From a virus: DNA of 47,851 nt. Where the stretch lies: IMG/VR virus record IMGVR_UViG_3300028873_000029, positions 1-47,851 of that record, one strand, 5' to 3'. The notes under the pieces are model-generated. The model saw only the letters and a program-made list of their open reading frames with translations, had not been told where the DNA came from and ran no database searches. Numbering within the stretch: position 1 is the first letter of the stretch; every line of letters begins with the position of its first letter. Made by a program: the position numbers and the translations under genes. This document shows positions 6,371-14,238 of this stretch, piece by piece.

Positions 6371-8848
6371 TTACCAAGACAAAATTTCGTCATTTTCAGA
6401 TAAATCTTTTGCCTTTTTCCATCCATCAACCGTTTTTAATTGGTGGTTAGCAGTCAACTTTACTATGGTGTTATCTTCCATAGTAATTTCATATACTTCG
6501 CTTAAACCATTCACATATAATTTAGTAATTTCCTTTTCTTCATTATTTTCATCATATACATACATTTTTCTGTCAGGAGTTATCCAATTACCACCATCCA
6601 TTTCAAATATATCATAAGAAGTCAATTCTCCAAATATAGAGGCAATAGATTTATTTCCTTCCGTTGTTTTAATTTTTGTATCTAAAGATATACACCCTTC
6701 TGGCTTGATACAGGTGATGGCGACGGAGGCATTGATGCCGATTTCCTTGGCCACCTTCATATTTGTTCTGATGGCTTCCGCCTTCATAGAAGTTCGGAAA
6801 TTTTCAAAATCAAATTGAGCATTTTCATCAAACTCATTATTCTCATAGGCCTGACCATTCGTCCAACCATTATCGAAGACGCCATTGAGAGAGACACCCA
6901 GCAAACGCTCTTCCTCACAATTACGCTGCCACTTCTTTTTCAGATATTTAAAATCTGTGAAGCAAGACTGGAAGGTGCCAAGGATCGTCGCCAACTTGAT
7001 TTTATTCAGGATGGATTGCTTACTGTCATCCTCATAAATCTGGACTGATGTCAGGTTACAGAATTCATAGGGACGTAGAATGATTTCCGCGCAATTATGG
7101 ACAACAATAAAATCTGCAATAAAATTATGAGTGTCTTCCACACTAAGATCATAAACATCTGTAATCGGTCCTTCTTGAATAGAAATTACATTTGCATATT
7201 GATGTAAATTGCTTTTTAAATCTTCTGGGATAGGAATAATTACCTTGGCCCCATGTCTAGAATTTTCGGGAGAAATAAATCCAATATTATTTACACATTT
7301 ATCATTATATCCCACAACCCCATGATTATTTGGCTGTTCTATGCCGGTTAAACGCGCATGATCTTCATGAGACAAACATTCTAAATTATCAATATCATTA
7401 TTATATGTATCTCCATCAATATGATGTACATCATATCCGACAGGAATTTTTCCATAGTAAGCCTCGAAAACTAATCTATGTTCCATCACAATTTCTTGTT
7501 TTGTTTGTGTGGTTAATTTTACACCAGAATATGCTGCCCCCCTACGATTTCTGGTAAGATGAACTACTCTATCACCAATTTTTATATTCTGTGCTTCCAG
7601 CCACCCACGACCTTCTACATAAATCTTATGGTCGGGTGTACAAATCAATTCTTTACAAGAAGAAATTGTAATTTTCAATGTATTAGCCTTTTTCTTACTA
7701 ATCCAAGAAGCAGAAGAATTTCTAATACAAAGTTTACCATTTTTGTCCATAGAATAAACCATGGTTGGTTCCTTAATATCTTTAATTTTTACTCTTCCAT
7801 GGATCGTTTCGACCATACTATCGGGATGAAGACATGGATTTACCCCGAATTCATGGTTGGTGTCACGTTGCGGAGCATCCTCAAAGTTGATTGAACGATA
7901 TTCGTTGGCGTTGTCAATCACGCGCCTGATGGCCTTGCGGGAGACGATCCCACGTTCCCCAGAATGAGACTCGTAAAGGCTCAACCATTCCTTCATGAAG
8001 ACGCCCATGTCGGGCTTCTCATTATATACAGCCGAGTTATTGGCGAGGCGACGATAAGGATTGGTCTTCCACCACGTCCCGCTCTTGGCGTCGCGCATAC
8101 GGTCATCATTAAGGTCGGAGAGCGAGATAAGCGCCGAACGACGCACACCACCAACCACGACGATATCCGCCACCTTACAGGCTATATCATGTGCCTCTAG
8201 CGTGGTGAGACGACGACCAGCCGCCTTCTTGAAGGTGTTGAGTGTGAAGCGTAGAAGTTCGACCAATGGGTCCGGTCCACTAGAACGACCACCCATGGTC
8301 TTCAGACGAGCCCCGGCAGGCCGAAGCTTGCTCATGTCCCACTTGGGTATTTGACCAATCATCAACAGGCTCAAAAACTCGCGGTAGCCCTTGGACCAGC
8401 CAAGGCGAGAGTCATCAAAGATGATGGTTGTGTCTGACTCAAAGAAGGTGTCGGGCAACTCAGGAAGCTGCTTGACGTTATCCGACTCGACGGAATAGCC
8501 GACGCCTGTGCCTGACATGAGGATGGCCATTTCCTCATCGAACGACTTCATGTCATCCATCGGAAGGTAGGCGCAATTATACAGGGCGACATGGTTCTTC
8601 TTCGCGGCGGGACCAGCCGTCATCAGAGCCCTCATCGAAGGCATGATATCATGGTTCAGAACGGCATTGTATAATTCGTCATAGTAAGGAGCGATATCGT
8701 AGTTATGCTTCTCCTTCAAAGACTCCCCAATGAAATCAAAGTATCTTTTTACGGTCTCTGACCAAGTCTCTCGTCTATTCTTACTATCAATGTATCGTGC
8801 ATACCGGCTCGTAAAAATGAACTGTGAATATAGTGAATCCTTAAACAT
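6371..8848 (-). CDS. nrdJ: Class II ribonucleotide reductase, N-terminal part with a complete HNH intein and a split-intein N-fragment
   Basis: 825 residues. Extein residues 1-338 carry the monomeric B12-dependent RNR pattern (RYARYIDSKNRRETW, NCAYLPM, GTGVGYSVES). A full intein occupies 339-585 after GVNP. Extein resumes at 586 with CAEIILRPYEFCNL, the substrate-radical region. After KPEG (718) a split-intein N-fragment runs 719-825 and ends at a stop. Mature enzyme needs cis-splicing of the first intein and trans-splicing with the 5618-6283 product. It starts at ATG 8848, overlapping the upstream gene by 8 bases. Class II chemistry uses adenosylcobalamin and no oxygen. Confidence 0.92.
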   Translation of the reverse strand: MFKDSLYSQFIFTSRYARYIDSKNRRETWSETVKRYFDFIGESLKEKHNYDIAPYYDELYNAVLNHDIMPSMRALMTAGPAAKKNHVALYNCAYLPMDDMKSFDEEMAILMSGTGVGYSVESDNVKQLPELPDTFFESDTTIIFDDSRLGWSKGYREFLSLLMIGQIPKWDMSKLRPAGARLKTMGGRSSGPDPLVELLRFTLNTFKKAAGRRLTTLEAHDIACKVADIVVVGGVRRSALISLSDLNDDRMRDAKSGTWWKTNPYRRLANNSAVYNEKPDMGVFMKEWLSLYESHSGERGIVSRKAIRRVIDNANEYRSINFEDAPQRDTNHEFGVNPCLHPDSMVETIHGRVKIKDIKEPTMVYSMDKNGKLCIRNSSASWISKKKANTLKITISSCKELICTPDHKIYVEGRGWLEAQNIKIGDRVVHLTRNRRGAAYSGVKLTTQTKQEIVMEHRLVFEAYYGKIPVGYDVHHIDGDTYNNDIDNLECLSHEDHARLTGIEQPNNHGVVGYNDKCVNNIGFISPENSRHGAKVIIPIPEDLKSNLHQYANVISIQEGPITDVYDLSVEDTHNFIADFIVVHNCAEIILRPYEFCNLTSVQIYEDDSKQSILNKIKLATILGTFQSCFTDFKYLKKKWQRNCEEERLLGVSLNGVFDNGWTNGQAYENNEFDENAQFDFENFRTSMKAEAIRTNMKVAKEIGINASVAITCIKPEGCISLDTKIKTTEGNKSIASIFGELTSYDIFEMDGGNWITPDRKMYVYDENNEEKEITKLYVNGLSEVYEITMEDNTIVKLTANHQLKTVDGWKKAKDLSENDEILSW
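6374..6694 (-). other. Split intein N-fragment (IntN), 107 aa
   Basis: Begins with Cys at residue 719 of the upstream RNR gene (CISLDTKIKTTEG, block A) and contains a block-B-like TANHQLKTVDGWKKA segment before ending in ENDEILSW and a stop. Inserted exactly after the RNR motif KPEG. Confidence 0.88.
7094..7834 (-). mobile_element. Intein with HNH homing endonuclease inside RNR
   Basis: 247 residues (339-585). Block A starts CLHPDSMVETIHG, block B is CTPDHKIYVEGRGW, and the end has VYDLSVEDTHNF and VVHN before a +1 Cys. The middle contains an HNH nuclease: MEHRLVFEAYYG, then DVHHIDGDTYNNDIDNL, so this intein is probably mobile. The insertion site GVNP/CAEI is the well-conserved RNR site also known to harbour inteins in other phage and bacterial RNRs. 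Codon use is more AT-rich than the exteins. Confidence 0.92.
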
Positions 8849-9191
8849 CTTGCTCCTTATTATTTTTATTTTTTATGAAATCTCTGTAATCGTCTTTTAA
8901 ATCACCGTTGTCGTCATAACAACCATATCCATTGTTGACGTATTGATCATATGCTTCTAACACGGATACTGGTAACGGCGGTTCTTTTTCTTTTCTTGTG
9001 ATTATTACTTCTTGTGTATAGAAGTTTCCATCATAATCACAAAGACATTCACCTATCACATAATGTTGAAAAACTACCTTCCAAATACTAGACTTGATTT
9101 GTTGACGTGTATACTCATTATTAGGTTCGAAGAGATGATAAGAAACAGCCGCCTTTATATCTTCAATAAAATTTAGTGGTGTTTCACTCAT
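8841..9191 (-). CDS. Hypothetical protein, 116 aa
   Basis: Mixed alpha/beta acidic protein with no family recognised. It overlaps thyX by an ATGA junction and the RNR gene by 8 bases, so it is co-translated between two DNA-precursor enzymes. The C-terminus is rich in Asp, Asn and Lys. No catalytic motif seen. Confidence 0.6.
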   Translation of the reverse strand: MSETPLNFIEDIKAAVSYHLFEPNNEYTRQQIKSSIWKVVFQHYVIGECLCDYDGNFYTQEVIITRKEKEPPLPVSVLEAYDQYVNNGYGCYDDNGDLKDDYRDFIKNKNNKEQDV

Positions 9192-10141
9192 AACGTTTGC
9201 TCGATAATCTTACGGTACTGAATCCATGGAAAGGCCAGATTACTTCTGATATAATCATCGTCTCCACCATATCCCGTAGGGTCTTCTGTCCATGTCGCCA
9301 TCTTGGCCTGATGCTCGAAAGGACTTGCATGAATTGGATTGGCGTCACGAAGCAATTCAAACCGTTGAAATTCCTTTTCCAGACTGGCGTTACCGTCGAA
9401 AGGAGCGTAAGAAACTCTGGCGCATCTGGCGACGGAAAGCTTCAGAAGTGGAATATATAATGCTTCTCCATTATGTTGATTATCATTTTCCAAAATAGAA
9501 GTATAATCATCTACAGAAATATAAGGAAGATGCCACTCCGTTGGATAAAGAACTTGGTATACGCCTTTAGTTTTTTCTTGGATGACCCGAGCGATTTCCT
9601 TGTCCATGACCTTGGCCAACTCGCGGATTTCCGGCATGGCGTCTTTATGAATACGGAGGGCGAAGTAGTTATCCCAATCGGTGGCGGTGATCAGCGTATC
9701 AATGTAGCCGAACCACTCCAGAGGACGATTGGCCCACTGTTTATGAACACCCTTGTATGACAACCACTTGGAGAAACGTTGTGTCTCCTTGGCGAAACGA
9801 TTCCATTCCTTTTGAATTTCGTCCTGCTCTTCGATAGAAAACTTTTCAAAAGATTGCATTCCCGGCTGATTTTTCATGAAGTAGGGTGTATAAATTTCTT
9901 CTGCCAGTAAATTCTTTACAGGCACGGCCCGACTAGAACGAGCGTTGCGTGAAAATGCCCTATGCGTTATTACTTCAGAATGAATGATGCGTGGATAGCG
10001 GATTTGGATTGTGATAAGCGGTTTACCACATGAAGGCCAAGAAGTAAGTGTTTTACCACCTAAAGAATCGAAAGTAAGTGTTTTACCACATGAAGGCTCG
10101 GAAATAAGAATTACCTTAGCCTGAAAATCAGTCTCTTTCAA
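9188..10141 (-). CDS. thyX: FAD-dependent thymidylate synthase ThyX
   Basis: 317 residues. The ThyX signature lies at residues 60-71 (THRAFSRNARSSR), preceded by the usual IRYPRIIHSE strand; an NRPLEWF ... NYFALRIHKDAMPEI region and a late YTS/ARVSYAPF region complete the flavin/dUMP fold. The reaction methylates dUMP with methylene-tetrahydrofolate and FAD/NADPH. The start is TTG, with AAGGAG 6 bases upstream. Odd: residues 14-43 contain three tandem 10-residue units around GKTLT that are not needed by the fold (see repeat). A dCMP deaminase at 38595 would feed the dUMP pool. Confidence 0.92.
   Translation of the reverse strand: MKETDFQAKVILISEPSCGKTLTFDSLGGKTLTSWPSCGKPLITIQIRYPRIIHSEVITHRAFSRNARSSRAVPVKNLLAEEIYTPYFMKNQPGMQSFEKFSIEEQDEIQKEWNRFAKETQRFSKWLSYKGVHKQWANRPLEWFGYIDTLITATDWDNYFALRIHKDAMPEIRELAKVMDKEIARVIQEKTKGVYQVLYPTEWHLPYISVDDYTSILENDNQHNGEALYIPLLKLSVARCARVSYAPFDGNASLEKEFQRFELLRDANPIHASPFEHQAKMATWTEDPTGYGGDDDYIRSNLAFPWIQYRKIIEQTL
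10013..10102 (-). repeat. Triplicated 30-base unit in the thyX N-terminus
   Basis: Three tandem in-frame copies of a 30-base unit, each containing GGTAAAACACTTACT or a close variant, encode PSCGKTLT-like decapeptides. Copies 1 and 3 share SCGK; copy 2 has LGGK. The normal ThyX strand resumes at ITIQIRYP. Confidence 0.85.
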
Positions 10142-10164
10142 AAATAGCTCCTTGGTGTGTTGGT

Positions 10165-10172
10165 TATTTATC
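10165..10172 (-). promoter_or_regulatory. Late-type box GATAAATA upstream of thyX
   Basis: Variant of the late box, 24 bases before the thyX TTG start. Placement would give a leader holding only the ribosome site. Moderate support because thyX is expected to be expressed early. Confidence 0.35.
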
Positions 10173-10182
10173 GATTTTGGGT

Positions 10183-11193
10183 TTATGAGAAGTTTCGCGA
10201 GATAATCTCTGCTTGGGCTCTAAGTCCTTGGAAAGTATGAGAAGAAATGACTTCTTCGACATATTTTACGGACAGACCCCCTAAAATCATCGCATTGATA
10301 TCTTTTTTTTGTATGGACCGTGGCCAGATGACCACTTTATATCCCGCCTTGATGGCCTTCTCGATTTTCTTCTTGGTTTCGGGATGCCGAGGCTCATTAT
10401 CATAACAAAAAACAAGGTTCTCTTTGTCGAAATTCTTCATGGATGATACCATGTCATTACCCAGCGTGGCAAGAGAATTTTCTAAAAATAGAGCATCTAA
10501 TGGACCTTCTAAAACGATAGTGGTCTTGGTCTTATCCCATCGTTCTAGGCCGAAGACATGCGGCACATTCTCGTCAAGAATAATATTGATATACCGTTGA
10601 CTGTTTTTTGGATCGAGGGATCGACCAGCAAAGCCGAAGAAGTCGCCACTCTCCGACAGGAAGGGGATCACCAGCCGCTCTTCGTCATGCTTCAATGCTC
10701 CCTCACTGAATTTATTAGGAATCAAATCATTTGTATATTTTCGAAAGTTGGGACACTTGAACAGCAACCCCAGACGATTCTCTGGAATCTTTCTCCCAAG
10801 CACATACTGTTTCATGGCGTCGTCGTCAGGAAGGTCTTTAATCGAGCAGAGAGAAGGCGTGACCAGCTTCGACTTGAATTCTGGTGCCTTGGTCTTATAA
10901 TCCAAGACCTGTTCCTTCTTGGGTCTAAAAAGCTTCTCGCGGATATATTCCCTGAAGAGACTGGCGTCTTGATCGTTGAGAAAATCATCGAAGCTGCGGG
11001 ACTTGCCACACTTATGACACTTAAAAAATGTTGTTCCGTCATGTTCGAACACGTCACCACGAGCCCTACGCGGATTGCGCTTGGAGTCTCCACAATATGG
11101 ACATGAGAAATTATAGAGATTGTCGGATTTCTTTTTGAAATTTCTAAGCTGGGCCGACACGAAGCTAAGATATTTAATTACTAAATAATTCAT
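10183..11193 (-). CDS. 61: DNA primase, T4 gp61-like
   Basis: 336 residues: an N-terminal zinc-ribbon (CPYCGDSKRNPRR near residue 29, then CHKCGKSRSF near 57) followed by a TOPRIM-like catalytic core with VLEGPLDALFLEN and a later CYDNE acidic segment. It would make RNA primers for lagging strands together with the gp41 helicase at 2695-4041. Cytoplasmic. A good ribosome site GGAGGG precedes the ATG. A consensus-like promoter lies just upstream (11215-11243), so this gene likely heads its own transcript. Confidence 0.92.
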   Translation of the reverse strand: MNYLVIKYLSFVSAQLRNFKKKSDNLYNFSCPYCGDSKRNPRRARGDVFEHDGTTFFKCHKCGKSRSFDDFLNDQDASLFREYIREKLFRPKKEQVLDYKTKAPEFKSKLVTPSLCSIKDLPDDDAMKQYVLGRKIPENRLGLLFKCPNFRKYTNDLIPNKFSEGALKHDEERLVIPFLSESGDFFGFAGRSLDPKNSQRYINIILDENVPHVFGLERWDKTKTTIVLEGPLDALFLENSLATLGNDMVSSMKNFDKENLVFCYDNEPRHPETKKKIEKAIKAGYKVVIWPRSIQKKDINAMILGGLSVKYVEEVISSHTFQGLRAQAEIISRNFS

Positions 11194-11214
11194 CTACCCT
11201 CCAATGGAAGGTGG

Positions 11215-11243
11215 AAGATATTCCCGTTTTAGAAGTTTGTCAA
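11215..11243 (-). promoter_or_regulatory. Sigma-70-type promoter of the primase operon
   Basis: TTGACA at 11243-11238 and TATCTT at 11220-11215, separated by 17 bases, directly before the primase start. Consistent with host-polymerase early or middle expression. Confidence 0.6.
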
Positions 11244-11245
11244 GA

Positions 11246-11650
11246 TCATTCCATGATCTGGTCGGAATGAATTTTTTGAAGGGATATGTGCGGCACCTTG
11301 TTCAAGACGAGGACATTTATGAAGTTTAGATATACACTATATTTTACCAATGAGGCCGACAACACCCACATGGCCAAAACAACATGGCTGGAATTATGAA
11401 TATAATTAAAATAACCATCAATACATGTGACGACACCTAACATCATCTGACAGTAGAGACCCAACTGACCTACCTTCACCGTCCATTTTCCTATAATATT
11501 ACTTTCCGAAGAAGAAAATATATCCCACTTGGCACGTTGAATAATGCAGGCAAAGGTGATTCCAATGCCTGCTGTCATCTCGATGATATTCCAAAAATCT
11601 ATAGGTAAAATATAGATGAAGAATAAATTAAAGTTGTCTATGAAGTTCAT
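11246..11650 (-). CDS. Membrane protein, 134 aa
   Basis: Hydrophobic protein with about four membrane segments (residues 5-35, 55-75, 80-100 and 105-125 approximately) and short polar loops. It overlaps the next membrane protein by an ATGA junction, so the two are a pair. A holin or antiholin role is possible from size and topology but no family signature is seen. Confidence 0.55.
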   Translation of the reverse strand: MNFIDNFNLFFIYILPIDFWNIIEMTAGIGITFACIIQRAKWDIFSSSESNIIGKWTVKVGQLGLYCQMMLGVVTCIDGYFNYIHNSSHVVLAMWVLSASLVKYSVYLNFINVLVLNKVPHISLQKIHSDQIME

Positions 11651-12057
11651 CCTCTAGTCCCACCCTTTTCCTTTTCCTTTTTCCATGGAATGATACGATC
11701 AATAATTGTGGCCACAATTTCTGAAAATGTATTTGTTCTAAGATTTCTAATCATATATTGTGTGATATTCACACCGAACATAGATAAAAAGAATGAGGCG
11801 GCAATCTGCGGCATCAGCGGTTCCCATGTGTGAATAATCTGAGAGCCAAATATACCGAAGAATAATCCGATCATCACATTAATAAAGATATTAAATATAG
11901 ATTGATCCTGCCCAAGGGAAACAGTCAGAAGTGATCCGCCGAGAGAGACAACCCAGATACCAACAGACGGTTCGATACCGGACCCGAGCATAACTAAGGC
12001 CCCCCCCACTATCGAAACAAAATATTTTATACCAAAAAGGTGACTCCAATCTATCAT
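11647..12057 (-). CDS. Membrane protein, possible holin
   Basis: 136 residues with four likely membrane helices (starting FVSIVGGALVMLG, IWVVSLGGSLLTV, FINVMIGLFFGIFG, QIAASFFLSMFG) and a highly basic tail (KKEKEKGG). This shape is common in phage holins. It is upstream of and overlapping another small membrane protein, and downstream of structural genes, a place where lysis genes occur. Another, better-supported holin lies at 25917-26354, so the function is tentative. Confidence 0.5.
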   Translation of the reverse strand: MIDWSHLFGIKYFVSIVGGALVMLGSGIEPSVGIWVVSLGGSLLTVSLGQDQSIFNIFINVMIGLFFGIFGSQIIHTWEPLMPQIAASFFLSMFGVNITQYMIRNLRTNTFSEIVATIIDRIIPWKKEKEKGGTRG

Positions 12058-12058
12058 C

Positions 12059-12454
12059 TCATTCTCCTTCTTGGCTTACGTCTTTTTTCTTTTTCTTTTT
12101 CTGTCCCAAAAGTGGATCGAAAGTCTGAATTGGCCCCTGTGTCGATGACGAGTTTCCCATGGCGTTAGTAGGTGCCTCACCGTCTTCATTCATCTTCAGA
12201 CGATGCTTGTAACGCTGGAGCAGGGAAGGCTTCTTACGCTTACCCATCAACTCGACACCCTCACCAAAAATTTTCTTTAGTTCTGATTGATCCTTCTTCT
12301 CAATCTTGTCATGGGCAAGAGAGATGAATTTACGATGTTTTTGAATAAGAGCCTGATTTGCCTTACCAGAAATGTAAGACTTCATTTGCTTTTCCAGCGT
12401 CTTGGTGATGAATTTATCCAGAGTCTTATTATCTAGTTCGTTGATTTGAGACAT
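12059..12454 (-). CDS. Hypothetical basic coiled protein
   Basis: 131 residues, helical and lysine-rich with a disordered C-terminal half (GNSSSTQGPIQ, KKKKKKD). Not recognised; could be an internal virion or scaffolding-type protein because it lies in a late gene block and has a GATAAATA box upstream (12481-12488). Confidence 0.5.
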   Translation of the reverse strand: MSQINELDNKTLDKFITKTLEKQMKSYISGKANQALIQKHRKFISLAHDKIEKKDQSELKKIFGEGVELMGKRKKPSLLQRYKHRLKMNEDGEAPTNAMGNSSSTQGPIQTFDPLLGQKKKKKKDVSQEGE

Positions 12455-12479
12455 GACTTTTCCTTAGAATGAATGTCTC

Positions 12480-12878
12480 CTATTTATCCCTTGAAAATTC
12501 TCTAAGTTTGGTGATGATTACTTCATCCATCTGGATATCCGTCGTGTCAAATATTTTTCCATCAACCGAATCGACTATAACAGGGAGTATATTTAAATAT
12601 ACTAGGAAGGGTTTAATATATTTCATCTGATCAATCATTTTCAAAAATAACATTCTATTTAAAAATTTCGGCCCGAATACATTATTTAAAATAATGATGT
12701 GATTTAGGACTAGCCTTTCGTCTATATTCTTACTGGACTCATACCTTGTAAAAATCTTCTTAAGGTATTTGATACGCTTAAGGTCGTCTAGAAATTCCTC
12801 CGTCCCGCTACATTGTGCGTTTCGGTAGTGTGTGGCACAGAGAAGTAAATAGTTGTCGTGAGTTAAATTGTCCTTCAT
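12480..12878 (-). CDS. Conserved phage protein (DUF7207-like)
   Basis: 132 residues, helical. The LNHIIILNNVFGPK segment near residue 58 followed by RMLF is a pattern I associate with a small conserved protein of T4-like marine and freshwater phages (DUF7207 type), function unknown. No membrane segment or signal. A perfect late box sits almost on the start (12885-12892), so the mRNA may be nearly leaderless. Confidence 0.6.
   Translation of the reverse strand: MKDNLTHDNYLLLCATHYRNAQCSGTEEFLDDLKRIKYLKKIFTRYESSKNIDERLVLNHIIILNNVFGPKFLNRMLFLKMIDQMKYIKPFLVYLNILPVIVDSVDGKIFDTTDIQMDEVIITKLREFSRDK
12481..12488 (-). promoter_or_regulatory. Late-type box GATAAATA
   Basis: One mismatch from TATAAATA, 27 bases before the start at 12454, with an AAGGA ribosome site in between. 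Confidence 0.5.
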
Positions 12879-12884
12879 AACAAC

Positions 12885-12892
12885 TATTTATA
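12885..12892 (-). promoter_or_regulatory. Late promoter box TATAAATA
   Basis: Exact late box ending 7 bases before the ATG at 12878. With the usual spacing, transcription would start at or within a few bases of the start codon, giving a leaderless or very short leader mRNA; no ribosome site is visible. Confidence 0.6.
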
Positions 12893-12895
12893 GTA

Positions 12896-13291
12896 TTATT
12901 TAGAAGTGTCGCAGTCTACACCACAATCTTTAGACTTGGCATTAGCACGACCACTAATAAGTTTGTTAAGTTTGTCATAGAAGTCACGATCCTGATGATA
13001 ATCTTCTGGCACCTGACCATTATAACCACTAATCTGACCTAGATTATTAAAATGCTTGGAAGCAAATGAGTGGGCGATGATGGCAAGATCATGTTTTGTG
13101 AGGTCTTTATCCTTTGTAGTACCAGCAGAAATGGCCTGATGACGACCAACCATTTTCTGATGATGCACTTGATTGGCGAAGATTTCTTCTCTCGCTTCAC
13201 GATCCTTGGCGTGATATGCCTCGTTGATGGTATCGAAACCAAGTAATTCCGCCGCTGCCTTGTTGATGTTATTAAGTTGTGAAAGTCTCAT
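12896..13291 (-). CDS. Hypothetical protein in the structural cluster
   Basis: 131 residues, helical and polar, with Asp/Lys-rich C-terminus and two cysteines near the end (DCGVDC). No family recognised. It lies between a DUF7207-like gene and two virion structural genes, which suggests a late role, but nothing in the sequence shows it. Confidence 0.5.
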   Translation of the reverse strand: MRLSQLNNINKAAAELLGFDTINEAYHAKDREAREEIFANQVHHQKMVGRHQAISAGTTKDKDLTKHDLAIIAHSFASKHFNNLGQISGYNGQVPEDYHQDRDFYDKLNKLISGRANAKSKDCGVDCDTSK

Positions 13292-13302
13292 TTAAAATCT
13301 CC

Positions 13303-13596
13303 TTAGAATGATGTTAGACCAACACGCTTAATGGTGTTGTTCGATGTGGCGACGTAAATATAGGTTCCATCAGACCAAATCGATCCACCGATCACATTTG
13401 CTGTTGAATTTGCAGGCGTATTATTTTGTTTCAAAACCAGATTGTTGGCCCATAGAGTAGAATTAGAAAACAGATTAGAGACCTGAATCAGAACATCTCC
13501 ACCCGAGACATTGCTGACGGCAACAACCTGATCGGTTCCATCGGCGTTATTCTTAGTTTGAATCGCGCTTAGTTTGATTGAGTTATTACCGGCCAT
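13303..13596 (-). CDS. Small virion structural protein
   Basis: 97 residues, rich in Asn, Ser, Thr and Val. The C-terminal segment IWSDGTYIYVATSNNTIKRV is typical of phage fibre or decoration domains that form a beta-prism end. The protein directly follows (9-base gap) the conserved structural gene at 13606-14199, so both are probably made together and assembled on the virion. Confidence 0.65.
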   Translation of the reverse strand: MAGNNSIKLSAIQTKNNADGTDQVVAVSNVSGGDVLIQVSNLFSNSTLWANNLVLKQNNTPANSTANVIGGSIWSDGTYIYVATSNNTIKRVGLTSF

Positions 13597-13605
13597 GTTT
13601 TACTC

Positions 13606-14199
13606 TTATACGTTAGGGAATAAATTTGTATTGGAAGCACTCTGCATCGACTTCATGGAAACCAATGTTTCTCTATTGATTCTGCCTGCACGACCACCAA
13701 GAGTAAGGGTAACAGTTGCGCCTGATCCACCAGTTGCGCCGCCTGTTGAGTTAGCCCATGTCTGTGTCACGTAGGCAGTATTTGGAAATCCAAATCCAGC
13801 AGAGTTTGTGGTGAAGGAAAGAATACCACCAGTTGCATTTGTGACAGGATGGAACGTCGCATTCGCGCAACCATTGCTAGAAATTGTCAGAACGTCGGTG
13901 TTATTATAAGAAAGACCACCGGGAGACGCGGCAAGAGACATTACTGGTCCTGTTCCTTGTCTGACAAGAACCCATCCCGGCTGAGAAAGATTAGTCGCAT
14001 GGTTGGCCTGTGCAGCCTGAATCATCGTCTTTGTCACACCATAGAGACCGACGATCATTCCGTTTGTTGTCGCGGAAGGCGTGGTGTTATGATATAGTGT
14101 TGAGCCGTTGGCATGTTGACCAGCGTTTTGGCTGTTAATGAATAACTGCTTTTCTTTTGGCGCTGAAGCCGATACGTCTGAATTTCCCCAAAGTGGCAT
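13606..14199 (-). CDS. Conserved myovirus virion structural protein
   Basis: 197 residues. It opens MPLWGNSDVSASAPK and closes with GGRAGRINRETLVSM, two signatures of a structural protein shared by many T4-like phages of marine and soil bacteria; the middle is a beta-rich Gly/Ser/Thr domain with two similar halves. The virion location is not known precisely (head decoration or neck have been proposed for relatives). An AATAAATA late box at 14228-14235 and AAAAGGA ribosome site precede it. Confidence 0.7.
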   Translation of the reverse strand: MPLWGNSDVSASAPKEKQLFINSQNAGQHANGSTLYHNTTPSATTNGMIVGLYGVTKTMIQAAQANHATNLSQPGWVLVRQGTGPVMSLAASPGGLSYNNTDVLTISSNGCANATFHPVTNATGGILSFTTNSAGFGFPNTAYVTQTWANSTGGATGGSGATVTLTLGGRAGRINRETLVSMKSMQSASNTNLFPNV

Positions 14200-14227
14200 T
14201 TTGTTTTCCTTTTCTTATTATTTTTAT

Positions 14228-14235
14228 TATTTATT
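14228..14235 (-). promoter_or_regulatory. Late-type box AATAAATA
   Basis: Lies 29 bases before the structural gene start at 14199 in an AT-rich stretch. Confidence 0.5.
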
Positions 14236-14238
14236 GTA

